The translations under genes and the position numbers were made by a program. From the NCBI GenBank assembly GCA_947259865.1, contig CAMYNZ010000132.1, positions 1 to 13,980 on the forward strand: a stretch of 13,980 nucleotides of DNA. Reading direction: 5' to 3'. Positions 6,855-13,980 of this stretch are shown here, piece after piece; the stretch's first letter is position 1, and each line of letters starts with the position of its first letter. Under the pieces are notes generated by a model. That model made no database searches. It saw only the letters and a list, made by a program, of their open reading frames with translations, and was not told where the DNA came from. This DNA is from an uncultured Desulfobacterales bacterium (lineage in GTDB: Bacteria; Desulfobacterota; Desulfobacteria; Desulfobacterales; G020354645).

Positions 6855-7732
6855 TCAAAAGTATGACCGCTTTTGCCCGAGCCGAGACAAAAGAAGATGC
6901 CCTGGAGGTGTTGATTGAGATACGGGCCTACAACAGCCGGCACCTTGACCTTGTTTTACGTTTTCCTCAATCCTATATTATTCTTGAGAATAAGGTCAAA
7001 GCCATCATATCCGATCGGGTGACCCGAGGGCGATTGGAAGTCAGCATTCACATTCGCGACACTTCCAATGACGCCTATGCATTTGAGGCCAACCTGCCCA
7101 GGGCCAAGGCCTATCATCGGGCACTTGAACAGCTAAAAAGCAGTTTTAATATTGCGGGGGACATTCCATTGGGATTGCTTGCGGGTGCGGGAGATATAAT
7201 AATTGCCGGCGAGGTGGATAAGAATCCGGATAAATTCTGGCCGGCTATCGAGAAGTGCCTGTTACAGGCCTTGAAAGATGTGGATGCCATGCGTCGGCAG
7301 GAAGGCCAATATCTGGCCGATGATTTAACCCGGCGGATCAATTATATCAAGCAGTGTCTTGTGGATATCCAGCAGGAATCCAGCGGTCTTGTTGCCCACT
7401 ATCAGGAGCGCCTCAAGAATCGAATTGAAGCATTAACCAAAGGTATTGTGGAGCTGGATCCTGATCGGATAGCCCAGGAGGCGGCGCTGTTGGCGGACAA
7501 GACCGATATCTCAGAGGAAATTGTTCGGATTTTCAGCCATATTGAACAGTTTTTGAGTATCGTTGATTCAGATAAACCTGGGGGCCGAAAGTTGAATTTC
7601 CTCCTTCAAGAACTCAACCGCGAAATCAACACGATCGGAGCCAAAACCGCCAAGGCGCTCGTTTCCCACCTGGTTGTTGATGTAAAAACCGAGCTTGAGA
7701 AAATTAGAGAGCAGGTGCAGAATATAGAATAG
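6851..7732 (+). CDS. yicC: YicC family endoribonuclease
   Basis: The protein has 293 residues, close to the roughly 290 usual for YicC. It starts MIKSMTAFARAE, the family's invariant opening, and the ATG at 6851 overlaps the DUF4416 stop by 4 nt. An in-frame start further upstream at 6755 would lie inside DUF4416 and is rejected. The N-terminal YicC domain covers about 1-155. The C-terminal DUF1732 region has LNFLLQELNREINTIGAKT and ends ELEKIREQVQNIE, both hallmarks. E. coli YicC is an endoribonuclease involved in small-RNA turnover; that role is inferred here by homology. The conserved link to gmk and remA is typical of Desulfobacterota and Firmicutes. Confidence 0.95.
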   Translation: MIKSMTAFARAETKEDALEVLIEIRAYNSRHLDLVLRFPQSYIILENKVKAIISDRVTRGRLEVSIHIRDTSNDAYAFEANLPRAKAYHRALEQLKSSFNIAGDIPLGLLAGAGDIIIAGEVDKNPDKFWPAIEKCLLQALKDVDAMRRQEGQYLADDLTRRINYIKQCLVDIQQESSGLVAHYQERLKNRIEALTKGIVELDPDRIAQEAALLADKTDISEEIVRIFSHIEQFLSIVDSDKPGGRKLNFLLQELNREINTIGAKTAKALVSHLVVDVKTELEKIREQVQNIE

Positions 7733-7833
7733 TTAAATCGGTGTTAACCAGATAGGGTAGGGCAAGCCCCACAAGGCTCGGATATAACTGACTTCCGGAT
7801 GATCGTGTCATCAGCACCATATTTGGGGGTAAA

Positions 7834-8088
7834 ATGGAACAAAGTCTTTTAAATATCGGTTTTGGAAGCACAGTGGTTGCGGAGCGGGTTGTTGCCATCG
7901 TATCACCGAACTCCGCGCCGATGAAGCGGCTCAAAGATGAAGCCAAAAATGACAAGCGCCTTATTGATGCAACCCATGGCCGCAGAACCCGTTCGATTAT
8001 TGTTATGGACAGCAACCATGTGGTTTTGTCGGCGATACAAGCCGAAACCGTTTCCCAGCGATTTGCGACACTCAAAGAAGCGCCCTAG
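7834..8088 (+). CDS. remA: RemA-like DNA-binding regulator (DUF370)
   Basis: This 84-residue protein carries the complete family pattern: [67 protein letters not shown]. In Bacillus subtilis RemA forms ring-like oligomers that bind DNA and activate biofilm-matrix and osmoprotection genes. The role in this organism is unknown. A GGGGGT ribosome binding site lies just before the ATG. It follows yicC by 101 bp and precedes gmk by 6 bp, the same order as in many other bacteria. Confidence 0.93.
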   Translation: MEQSLLNIGFGSTVVAERVVAIVSPNSAPMKRLKDEAKNDKRLIDATHGRRTRSIIVMDSNHVVLSAIQAETVSQRFATLKEAP

Positions 8089-8094
8089 CCGGTT

Positions 8095-8721
8095 ATGAAT
8101 GTTCAGCAAATAGGCCCAAACCTTCCGGATCAATCTGGAACACACAGGCGCAATCGCAATTGGGGGCATCTTTTTGTTGTCTCGGCCCCATCCGGTGCAG
8201 GTAAGACGACCCTTTGCCGCTCGCTGCTCGAGCATTTTACCGATATGATCTACTCGGTATCCTATACCACCCGATCACCCCGCAAAGGCGAAAAAGATGC
8301 CGTCGATTATCATTTCGTCTCACCGGAAGAATTTAAAAAAGGCATAACCGATCGGAAGTGGGCCGAGTGGGCCGCAGTTCATGGTCACTATTATGGTACC
8401 TCGGCAGAATTTCTGGACAAAGGATTAAGTGCCGGCAAGGATATCCTGGCCGACCTCGATGTCCAGGGAACCCTCCAGATACTGGCCCGCTATCCGGACT
8501 GCATCAGTATATTCATTGCGCCGCCGTCTCTGGAGACACTCAGACAGCGATTGGAAACGAGAGGGCTGGATTCCGCAGCGGTCATCCAACAGCGTATGCG
8601 CAGTGCCAAAGATGAAATGGCAAAAAGTAATCTCTATCGTCATGTCATCGTAAATGACCGGCTCAAAGAGGCCAAAAAACAGTTGATATCCCTTGTACAA
8701 AAATATCGCCGATCTGGCTGA
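8095..8721 (+). CDS. gmk: Guanylate kinase
   Basis: The 208-residue enzyme phosphorylates GMP to GDP with ATP. The P-loop is SAPSGAGKTTL (30-40). GMP-binding features follow: SVSYTTRSPRKGE, VDYHFVS, and the later WAAVHGHYYGTS. DILADLDVQGTLQI and the closing RLETRGLDSA and HVIVND segments complete the family. About 22 residues precede the usual beginning (GHLFVVSAPSG), and no alternative start codon lies between them, so ATG 8095 is kept although the ribosome binding site is weak. The gene sits 6 bp after remA and is probably translated from the same transcript. Confidence 0.96.
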   Translation: MNVQQIGPNLPDQSGTHRRNRNWGHLFVVSAPSGAGKTTLCRSLLEHFTDMIYSVSYTTRSPRKGEKDAVDYHFVSPEEFKKGITDRKWAEWAAVHGHYYGTSAEFLDKGLSAGKDILADLDVQGTLQILARYPDCISIFIAPPSLETLRQRLETRGLDSAAVIQQRMRSAKDEMAKSNLYRHVIVNDRLKEAKKQLISLVQKYRRSG

Positions 8722-8948
8722 GAGTGTTTTCCACAGGCATCATAACTTATTGGAATCATCAAAATGCCGGGTCCATAATGGATACTTTGGCGCCGGCTCT
8801 GGCAAGGGGCAGATCCTAACGAAGTGATGGTGTATTGACAATAGCAATTGTTACGAGTTAGGCGTTGCGCGTTCAATTTTAATCCCGCACCCCGAAACAC
8901 CTAACTCGCAACAGCCACCCGGCATTTGCTGTTCAGTTTACAAATAAT
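8722..8948. other. Gap between gmk and rlmB; no gene seen
   Basis: This 227-bp stretch has no open frame with family resemblance. In many related genomes rpoZ (RNA polymerase omega) follows gmk, but I find no omega-like frame here on either strand. It holds the inverted repeat at 8850-8912. No clear ribosome binding site precedes the rlmB ATG at 8949. Confidence 0.6.
8850..8912. repeat. Hairpin-forming inverted repeat upstream of rlmB
   Basis: GTTACGAGTTAGGCGTT (8850-8866) pairs with AACACCTAACTCGCAAC (8896-8912): 15 of 17 positions are complementary, with a 29-nt loop. The arms are built from a GTTACGAGTTAG-type word, different from the other repeats in this window. Confidence 0.7.
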
Positions 8949-9692
8949 ATGAAAACTGAAATAATTTATGGATTTCATCCTGTTTTTGAAGCCCTCAAGG
9001 CTTCCAGACGAAAAGTTTTCAAGGTTCAGATTGCCGGAGATAAGCCATCAGACCGCCTTGAAAAAGTAGCGGCCCTGGCTGCTTCCCTGAACCTGGATGT
9101 GGAAATCGTAAAAACAACCCGGCTCAATCAATTGGCCGGAACTGTTCAACACCAGGGGGTCGCGGCCACGGTCAGTCTCTTTCCCCTGGTGGATATGGAA
9201 AATATTGTCGATAAATGCGGATCCGAACATCAGAATCAATTTCTGGTGCTGCTGGACAGTGTCCTGGATCCCCAGAATCTGGGGGCCATCATCAGAACCG
9301 CTGTCGCTGTCGGTGTTGACGCTGTGGTCATTCCCAAAAACAGATCTGCATCACCCACACCCGCGGTTGCCAGGGCCTCTGCCGGTGCCCTGGAGCATGT
9401 CAATTTGGCCAAAGTAACCAACCTGGTGACGGCAATTAAGAAACTTAAAGCAAAAGGGATCTGGATTTTCGGACTGGACAGAGCGGCCGACGTATCCATG
9501 TATTCTGCTGAGCTGACGAGACCGCTGGCCATTGTAATCGGTGGCGAGGAAAAGGGGATTCGTCCGCTGGTAAAAAAACATTGTGATTATTGGGTTTCAA
9601 TTCCTCAAAAGGGGCCGGTTAAGTCTCTGAATGCTTCGGCAGCGGCGGCGGTGGCGATGTATGAAATATTGCGACAACGAACCTCCCAGTAA
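8949..9692 (+). CDS. rlmB: 23S rRNA (guanosine-2'-O)-methyltransferase RlmB (SpoU family)
   Basis: The 247-residue protein methylates the 2'-O of a guanosine in 23S rRNA (G2251 in E. coli) with SAM. An N-terminal substrate-binding domain (IIYGFHPVFEALKA, 5-18) precedes the knotted SPOUT domain. All three SpoU motifs are present: DPQNLGAIIRTA (107-118, with N110 and R116), IVIGGEEKGI (195-204, with E200), and SLNASAAAAVAMYEILRQR (226-244). Specificity for G2251 is inferred from the close RlmB resemblance; TrmH-like relatives are less likely because of the N-terminal domain. A short hairpin (TCCCG/CGGGA, about 9701-9719) follows the gene. Confidence 0.92.
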   Translation: MKTEIIYGFHPVFEALKASRRKVFKVQIAGDKPSDRLEKVAALAASLNLDVEIVKTTRLNQLAGTVQHQGVAATVSLFPLVDMENIVDKCGSEHQNQFLVLLDSVLDPQNLGAIIRTAVAVGVDAVVIPKNRSASPTPAVARASAGALEHVNLAKVTNLVTAIKKLKAKGIWIFGLDRAADVSMYSAELTRPLAIVIGGEEKGIRPLVKKHCDYWVSIPQKGPVKSLNASAAAAVAMYEILRQRTSQ

Positions 9693-9747
9693 CACTCCGA
9701 CTCCCGGGTATTTTACGGGATAACAATTGTTTGAGGGACACTATATC

Positions 9748-10977
9748 ATGGTAAAAGCTGAGAAAATCACCAAGGATAAAACCGGCCGACTCAATGTACC
9801 GGATAGGCCGATCATTCCGTTTATCGAAGGGGACGGGATCGGCCCGGATATATGGCGGGCGACCCAAATGGTATTGGATGCAGCCGTGCGGGTCAGCTTT
9901 GGAGATCAAAAGAAGATCGCCTGGCGTGAGGTTCTGGCCGGTGAAAAAGGTCAGCAACTGGATGGAGACTGGTTATCGGATGCGGCCCTGGATACTATTA
10001 AAGCGCATGTTGTGGCCATAAAAGGGCCGTTGACGACACCGGTGGGCAAAGGCATACGGAGCATTAATGTGGCCATCCGCAATAGACTTGACCTTTATGC
10101 CTGTATACGACCCGTAAAATATATTGATCCGGTTCCGAGCCCCATGAAGGCGCCGGAAAAAATCGATATGGTCGTTTTTAGAGAGAACACTGAAGATGTA
10201 TACGCCGGGATCGAATGGGAAGCGGGCAGCGACGACGCCCGCAAGGTGACATCATTTTTACAAGATCAGATGGGTGTTTCGATTCCGGAAAATGCCGGAA
10301 TCGGAATCAAGCCCATGAGTGCCAAAAATACAAAAAGGCTGGTGGCCAGCGCCATCCGATATGCCCTGGAGCACGGTTTACCCAGTGTAACCATGATGCA
10401 CAAGGGCAATATCATGAAATATACAGAGGGCGCCTTCAGAAAGTGGGGTTATGAAATCGCAAAGGAAGCGTTTGACGCCGATACCGTCAGTGAAACAGAA
10501 CTGTATGATCGATATGACGGGAAGCGGCCCGCAGATAAGGTGGTTATCAAAGACCGCATCGCGGATATGCTTTTTCAGCAGATACTTCTGCGCCCCGACG
10601 AGTATCATGTGATTGCCACCCCGAACTTAAACGGTGATTATATTTCAGATGCTCTGGCGGCCCAGGTCGGTGGCCTGGGCATGGCACCGGGTGCAAATAT
10701 CGGTGACAGCTGCGCGGTATTCGAAGCGACCCACGGTACTGCGCCCAAATATGCCGGGTTAGATAAGGTTAATCCCAGCTCCCTGATCCTTTCCGGGGCA
10801 ATGATGTTTGATTACATGGGCTGGCAGGAGGCTGCCCATTTGATTCGGCGAGCGCTTCAATCGACCATACGCAATGGCACGGTTACCTATGATCTTGCCC
10901 GGCAAATTAAAGGGGCACGGGAGGTGCGGTGTTCGGCCTTTGCCGAACAGATAACCAAAAATCTGGAAGCCCGATAA
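9748..10977 (+). CDS. icd: NADP-dependent isocitrate dehydrogenase
   Basis: The 409-residue enzyme oxidatively decarboxylates isocitrate to 2-oxoglutarate in the TCA cycle. By alignment with E. coli Icd from memory, the substrate site is intact: S105, N107, R111, R121 and R145 match E. coli S113, N115, R119, R129 and R153. K219, D297 and D301 fit the catalytic and metal-binding positions. NADP specificity is supported by K334-Y335 and by Y381/R385. Start ATG 9748 is preferred over an in-frame TTG at 9727 because a GAGG ribosome binding site lies between them, 12 nt before the ATG. S105 is the residue phosphorylated by AceK in E. coli; no aceK is in view. In sulfate reducers this enzyme can serve complete acetate oxidation or biosynthesis. 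Confidence 0.97.
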   Translation: MVKAEKITKDKTGRLNVPDRPIIPFIEGDGIGPDIWRATQMVLDAAVRVSFGDQKKIAWREVLAGEKGQQLDGDWLSDAALDTIKAHVVAIKGPLTTPVGKGIRSINVAIRNRLDLYACIRPVKYIDPVPSPMKAPEKIDMVVFRENTEDVYAGIEWEAGSDDARKVTSFLQDQMGVSIPENAGIGIKPMSAKNTKRLVASAIRYALEHGLPSVTMMHKGNIMKYTEGAFRKWGYEIAKEAFDADTVSETELYDRYDGKRPADKVVIKDRIADMLFQQILLRPDEYHVIATPNLNGDYISDALAAQVGGLGMAPGANIGDSCAVFEATHGTAPKYAGLDKVNPSSLILSGAMMFDYMGWQEAAHLIRRALQSTIRNGTVTYDLARQIKGAREVRCSAFAEQITKNLEAR

Positions 10978-10993
10978 AATTGGGGTACATCAT

Positions 10994-11923
10994 TTGCAGC
11001 TGAAAACCCGATGGCCACAGCCGAAAGCAGGTGTTAAAAAGTTTTTGATCCGCATCGCCGGTGCGATTCAAGCTGCGTTATATCCGATGCGCTGTCTGGT
11101 GTGCGGATCTTTTTTCCAGCTGAAACATCATCAAGGCATCCAAGGGGCGCATAAAAACCTGCAAAACATACTGCGTTGCCTCAAATTTCAAACAGCGGGT
11201 TCCAGCCAAACACACCTGGCTGAGGATAACTTTTTCAAGACCTGTTTCGAGATCCTTTTTAACCCAATTCTTTGCCCCGTATGCGTGAGCGGTTTTGAAC
11301 CACTGGAATCGCCATTTTGTATCAGGTGCGGGATTATGTTTCCTGCCCGCCAGGATGATAACCATTTCTGCGGTGATTGCTTAACACGTACAAAAAGATT
11401 TTCAACGGCCCGGGCCCCGGGGATATACAACCGAACCCTGTTGACGCTGATTCATTGCTATAAGTACCGCGCTAAAATCCAGTTGGCCCCGCCACTGGGC
11501 GCATTGCTTTTGGCTGCACTTATGCGGTATTGGGATTGGAACAGCATCGATATGGTGATACCCGTACCGCTGCATATAAGCCGACTCAGAAAACGCGGTT
11601 TCAACCAGGCCCTTCTACTTATCCGTGATTGGAACCGGATGGCCAGGGATTTGAAAGTCGGGCTGGCGGACATTCATATTGAATCGGATGTGCTGACAAG
11701 GAACCGGCGGACTGAGTCGCAAACAGGCCTGGCGCGCAAATTACGAATGACCAACATTAAAAATGCCTTTAGCATCGAGGATACGCTCAAAATAGAAGAC
11801 AAGCGCATCCTTTTGGTGGACGATGTCTACACAACCGGCGCAACGGTAGAGGCGTGCGCCGCTGAATTAATGGAAAACGGCGCCCAAACAGTGGATGTAT
11901 TGACACTGGCCCGGGCCATGTGA
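10994..11923 (+). CDS. comF: ComF family phosphoribosyltransferase-like protein
   Basis: The 309-residue protein has a cysteine-rich N-terminal zinc region: CLVC (34-37), CPVC (94-97), CIRC (109-112) and CGDC (126-129). A PRTase fold follows with VIPVPLHISRLRKRGFNQA (188-206) and the PRPP loop RILLVDDVYTTGAT (271-284). ComF/GntX proteins are linked to DNA uptake in naturally competent bacteria; the exact biochemical role is not settled. About 56 residues separate the first CxxC from the second, and that spacer is not otherwise recognisable. The start is TTG with GGGGT 7 nt upstream; the gene begins 16 bp after icd and may be co-transcribed. Its TGA is one base from the repeat that follows. 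Confidence 0.92.
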   Translation: MQLKTRWPQPKAGVKKFLIRIAGAIQAALYPMRCLVCGSFFQLKHHQGIQGAHKNLQNILRCLKFQTAGSSQTHLAEDNFFKTCFEILFNPILCPVCVSGFEPLESPFCIRCGIMFPARQDDNHFCGDCLTRTKRFSTARAPGIYNRTLLTLIHCYKYRAKIQLAPPLGALLLAALMRYWDWNSIDMVIPVPLHISRLRKRGFNQALLLIRDWNRMARDLKVGLADIHIESDVLTRNRRTESQTGLARKLRMTNIKNAFSIEDTLKIEDKRILLVDDVYTTGATVEACAAELMENGAQTVDVLTLARAM

Positions 11924-11924
11924 C

Positions 11925-12071
11925 TAGAAGTGGTTTCAAAACCCCATCTAAGGCCCAATAGCTGTGTTGCAAACCTCTTCAAAATGCTCACATACTCCCG
12001 TGTATGCTGCGCTTTTTCATCGGTTTGCGCCTTGCTCTTGAGCCTAATCTGAGGTTTTGAAACCACTTCTA
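11925..12071. mobile_element. MITE-like 147-bp element with perfect 19-bp terminal inverted repeats
   Basis: TAGAAGTGGTTTCAAAACC (11925-11943) and its exact reverse complement (12053-12071) bound the element. The repeat continues inward imperfectly for about 12 more bases on each side. The middle adds nested pairing: GCAAACC/GGTTTGC and a CATAC/GTATG hairpin around TCCC. The whole would fold into a long cruciform or RNA hairpin. The ends start and finish with TA, which might be a TA target duplication. There is no coding capacity, so a transposase would have to act in trans. It starts one base after the comF stop and may act as its transcription terminator. Confidence 0.75.
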
Positions 12072-12135
12072 ATGAACTCTGACCATAAGGACAAGACCTT
12101 AGAGTAATCCTGGAAGGAAAAAATTACTCACATAA

Positions 12136-12300
12136 TTTGAAATTCGAATCATTCCCTGGGTGGGGAACAGTTTCAAATCTCGAATGCACCAATGACAGAA
12201 ACAAGTGTTATACTAAGAGCTGGTGTTTTTTCGTTTGGGTTATTTGAATTTCGGTCATTGGGATTTATTTCGGATTTCGGATTTCGTGCTTCGGATTTTA
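12136..12300. repeat. AT-rich inverted and tandem repeat cluster
   Basis: CCAATGACAGAAA (12189-12201) pairs with TTTCGGTCATTGG (12249-12261), 12 of 13 positions. After it comes a tandem run of an ATTTCGG word (12267-12284) with a degenerate copy to 12300. Before it, TTGAAATTCGAAT and TTTCAAATCTCGAAT are two related copies of another word. This is probably an old repeat element; the boundaries are uncertain. Confidence 0.5.
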
Positions 12301-12383
12301 ATTAACCTAGATCCTAATTCAAGGCCACACATCTCTGACCAGACACAGGGGTAGGCGTTTACTAATTACACCATTGATGTGAG

Positions 12384-12884
12384 ATGCCCATGATAACCAA
12401 ACTTCTCAAGAAAAATGACCTTGTACAAACCGCCGGCAAGCTTCAGAAAACGGGCAAACGCATCGTTTTTACCAACGGTTGTTTTGATATCCTGCATGTT
12501 GGCCATGTTCGCTATCTGACGGCGGCTAAATCTGAGGGCGATGTATTGGTGGTGGGATTAAATTCGGATGTATCGGTAAAATCCATAAAAGGTGAAAAAC
12601 GACCGATTGTTTCACAAGCCCAAAGAGCCGAGGTTCTCGCCGGTCTCACCTGCGTGGATTATATTACTTTTTTTGACGAACCGGATCCTTTAACACTTAT
12701 CCGGTCCCTGGTGCCGGATGTGCTGGTAAAGGGCGACGACTGGCCCGAGGATCGCATTATCGGGGCCGATTTTGTAAAATCCAAGGGGGGGCGCGTGGTG
12801 CGGGTACCGGTTGTTCCCGGGGCGTCGACCTCCCAGATCATAAAACAGATCATCGATGCATTCGGTACGGCAACCATGATCTAA
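12384..12884 (+). CDS. rfaE2: D-glycero-beta-D-manno-heptose 1-phosphate adenylyltransferase (RfaE2-type)
   Basis: The 166-residue nucleotidyltransferase transfers AMP from ATP to heptose 1-phosphate, giving the ADP-heptose precursor for LPS core. The family markers are IVFTNGCFDILHVGHVRYL (27-45, with the HxGH active site at 38-41), VVGLNSDVSVKSIKGEKRPI, and VPVVPGASTSQIIKQI near the end. It corresponds to the C-terminal half of E. coli HldE; here it is a stand-alone protein and no kinase half is adjacent. An alternative in-frame ATG lies two codons further on (12390), and neither start has a strong ribosome binding site. The product would feed GT9 heptosyltransferases such as the one at 2633-3634. 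Confidence 0.93.
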   Translation: MPMITKLLKKNDLVQTAGKLQKTGKRIVFTNGCFDILHVGHVRYLTAAKSEGDVLVVGLNSDVSVKSIKGEKRPIVSQAQRAEVLAGLTCVDYITFFDEPDPLTLIRSLVPDVLVKGDDWPEDRIIGADFVKSKGGRVVRVPVVPGASTSQIIKQIIDAFGTATMI

Positions 12885-12954
12885 AAAAAGTTGAGGGATC
12901 GGGGTGCGTATTGCGGGTGGGTGGCTGTTTTTAAGGATAAAGAGGAATTGAAAT

Positions 12955-13728
12955 TTGATTTTAAATAGTAGAAATGGTCTGTCATTTTTCCAGTTTCCAA
13001 ACCTGAACCGGTTTTCTGAGATCCAGCACGGAATTTTTAGCCGCAAAGGCGGACACAGCCATGGACCTTATCGCAGCCTGAATACTAGTTTTGGTGTCGG
13101 TGATGACCCCCGTAATGTCCAACAGAATCGCACGACCATTTCCGGCTGTCTGGAACCCGCTGAGCTTGTATTCATCCGGCAGGTTCATGGAGATGAAGCG
13201 GTGGTGTGCACCCAGGGCACTGATGCGGATAAAACGCGCCAATCAGACCGTCTCCGGGAAGGTGATGCCCTGGTGACGGCGCTTAAAAAGAAACTGCTGA
13301 TGGTCCAGGTAGCCGATTGCCAATCCGTATTTTTGTACGATCCTGTTCAGAAAGTCGTGGCCAACGTCCATTCCGGCTGGCGCGGGAGTATACGAAATGT
13401 GATCGCTCGTGCACTGAAGACCATGGAAACGGAAATGCAATGTCTGGCGCCACATATCGTTGCCGGCGTAGGACCGTCCCTGGGGCCCTGCTGTGCTGAA
13501 TTCGTTAATTACCAATCAGAGATCCCCAAAGAATTTTGGAAATACAGGCAGGGATCCGATCTTTTTGATTTCTGGTCCCTGAGCCATGATCAACTTTGTG
13601 CCGCAGGTGTTTTGAATAAAAATATATATTTGAGCAACTTGTGCACCAAATGCAACCCGGCCCTGTTTTTTTCTTACCGGGGCGAAGGGCAAACAGGCAG
13701 ATTTGCAGCGGTGATTGGCCTGAAGTGA
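12955..13728 (+). CDS. pgeF: YfiH/PgeF-family (laccase-domain) protein
   Basis: The 257-residue member of the YfiH/multicopper-polyphenol-oxidase-like family carries the usual metal site: H78 (in IRQVHGDEAV), C122 (in VADCQSVFLY) and H139 (in NVHSGWRG). The GVGPSLGPCC segment (171-180) and GIFSRKGGHSHGPYRSLNT near the start are further hallmarks. Family members have been described as purine nucleoside phosphorylase-type enzymes and, in E. coli, as a peptidoglycan-editing factor removing misincorporated serine; which applies here is unknown. The start is TTG, chosen because GAGG (12942-12945) lies 9 nt upstream and there is no ATG before the conserved region. It follows rfaE2 by 70 bp. Confidence 0.9.
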   Translation: MILNSRNGLSFFQFPNLNRFSEIQHGIFSRKGGHSHGPYRSLNTSFGVGDDPRNVQQNRTTISGCLEPAELVFIRQVHGDEAVVCTQGTDADKTRQSDRLREGDALVTALKKKLLMVQVADCQSVFLYDPVQKVVANVHSGWRGSIRNVIARALKTMETEMQCLAPHIVAGVGPSLGPCCAEFVNYQSEIPKEFWKYRQGSDLFDFWSLSHDQLCAAGVLNKNIYLSNLCTKCNPALFFSYRGEGQTGRFAAVIGLK

Positions 13729-13880
13729 TAAAATAAGGTAGTGTCCCACAATACCATGTATAATCTTTTGTTGCGGATTGCTCGCTTTGGCGCTTTTAAA
13801 AAGGTTTGACGCGTTCACTGAAGTTTTTATAAATTTTGGGCAAACGGCAATAGCCCCGGTTCGAAAACCGGTATTCAAAC
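13729..13880. other. Short gap with a palindromic hairpin before the last gene
   Basis: This 152-bp gap has no supported gene. A perfect hairpin, CCGGTT/AACCGG with loop CGAA (13856-13871), lies 9 nt before the ATG at 13881. There is no U-tract after it, so a terminator is unlikely; its position would place it at or over the ribosome entry site. Confidence 0.5.
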
Positions 13881-13980
13881 ATGTTTGATCAAGCACTCAA
13901 GATCTTATGGAATAAAAAAGTCGGCGATCTGTATTATCGAATCGGTCTGCAGGCGCGCGGCGGCTATGCCCGGGCAAAAC
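13881..13980 (+). CDS. Probable dihydroorotate dehydrogenase electron-transfer subunit (PyrK-like), 5' end only
   Basis: Only 33 residues are visible (MFDQALKILWNKKVGDLYYR, then IGLQARGGYARAK) before the window ends. A beta strand with a 'Y-Y-R-I-G-L' pattern followed by a small-residue and Ala/Lys stretch is how the FAD-binding barrel of PyrK and related ferredoxin-reductase-type subunits begins, just before a PGQF motif that would lie outside the window. If correct, it passes electrons between NADH and the PyrD flavoprotein. No ribosome binding site is evident. The call is tentative because the diagnostic motifs are not visible. Confidence 0.5.
   Translation, partial: MFDQALKILWNKKVGDLYYRIGLQARGGYARAK

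Larger units (their letters stand above)
11924..12383. other. 460-bp intergenic region made mostly of repeat sequence
   Basis: Besides the MITE-like element (11925-12071) it holds a perfect hairpin GAGTAAT/ATTACTC (12102-12108 and 12123-12129) and the repeat cluster at 12136-12300. A TATACT near 12211 resembles a -10 box but lacks a -35 box at the right distance. No coding region is supported. Confidence 0.65.

Noticed and set aside
9727..9747. TTG start for isocitrate dehydrogenase seven codons upstream
   Set aside because: A GAGG ribosome binding site lies between this TTG and the ATG at 9748, so the ATG is the better start.
11827..12066. Minus-strand 79-codon open frame across the comF end and the MITE-like element
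   Set aside because: It reads through the inverted repeats and the antisense of comF, and has no ribosome binding site or known motif.
12267..12300. Tandem ATTTCGG words as a CRISPR or origin-type iteron array
   Set aside because: Copies are very short, adjacent without spacers and degenerate; there are no Cas genes or replication genes nearby.
13733..13800. GTGTCCCAC stretch after pgeF as a possible insertion-sequence end
   Set aside because: I found no matching inverted partner and no transposase frame in the visible sequence.

Overview
The window looks like chromosomal DNA of a Gram-negative, probably sulfate-reducing Desulfobacterota bacterium (Desulfobacterales-like). This is inferred from gene content and order (Trm112-like, DUF4416, YicC, RemA/DUF370, Gmk in a row), from LPS-heptose genes, and from intergenic spaces filled with short inverted-repeat elements of the kind common in that group. 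No rRNA, tRNA, CRISPR array or intact transposase gene was seen.

Layout. (1) 1-572, minus: the N-terminal 190 residues of an OmpR/PhoB-type response regulator with a TTG start and a very good sigma70-type promoter at 621-649. (2) 573-1248: intergenic, containing a decayed remnant of an S23-type four-helix-bundle gene between imperfect inverted repeats. (3) 1249-2433, plus: a diguanylate cyclase with a C-terminal PilZ domain. (4) 2438-2633: an inverted-repeat element between convergent genes. (5) 2633-5777, minus: a GT9 (heptosyltransferase-like) gene, a radical SAM gene that is broken and carries an inserted CHAT-domain fragment, and a Gfo/Idh/MocA-type oxidoreductase with no canonical start at its natural N terminus. 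(6) 6148-8721, plus: a housekeeping run of Trm112-like protein, DUF4416, YicC endoribonuclease, RemA-like regulator and guanylate kinase, the first three joined by short overlaps. (7) 8949-11923, plus: RlmB rRNA methyltransferase, NADP-type isocitrate dehydrogenase and a ComF-family phosphoribosyltransferase. (8) 11924-12383: a 147-bp MITE-like element with perfect 19-bp ends, followed by more repeat sequence. (9) 12384-13728, plus: an RfaE2-type heptose-phosphate adenylyltransferase and a YfiH/PgeF-type protein. (10) 13881-end: the start of a probable PyrK-like flavoprotein electron-transfer subunit.

How the genes fit together. RfaE2 makes the nucleotide-activated heptose that GT9 heptosyltransferases use for the LPS inner core, so two separated genes here probably serve the same envelope pathway. 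The response regulator and the GGDEF-PilZ protein suggest local signalling, but they are not in an operon. The yicC-remA-gmk-rlmB stretch serves RNA and nucleotide metabolism.

The least ordinary parts are the chimeric radical SAM/CHAT locus, the four-helix-bundle remnant with its inverted repeats, and the fact that five intergenic spaces each carry a different inverted-repeat sequence. I found no convincing complete novel system; the repeat elements are the best candidates for undescribed biology.
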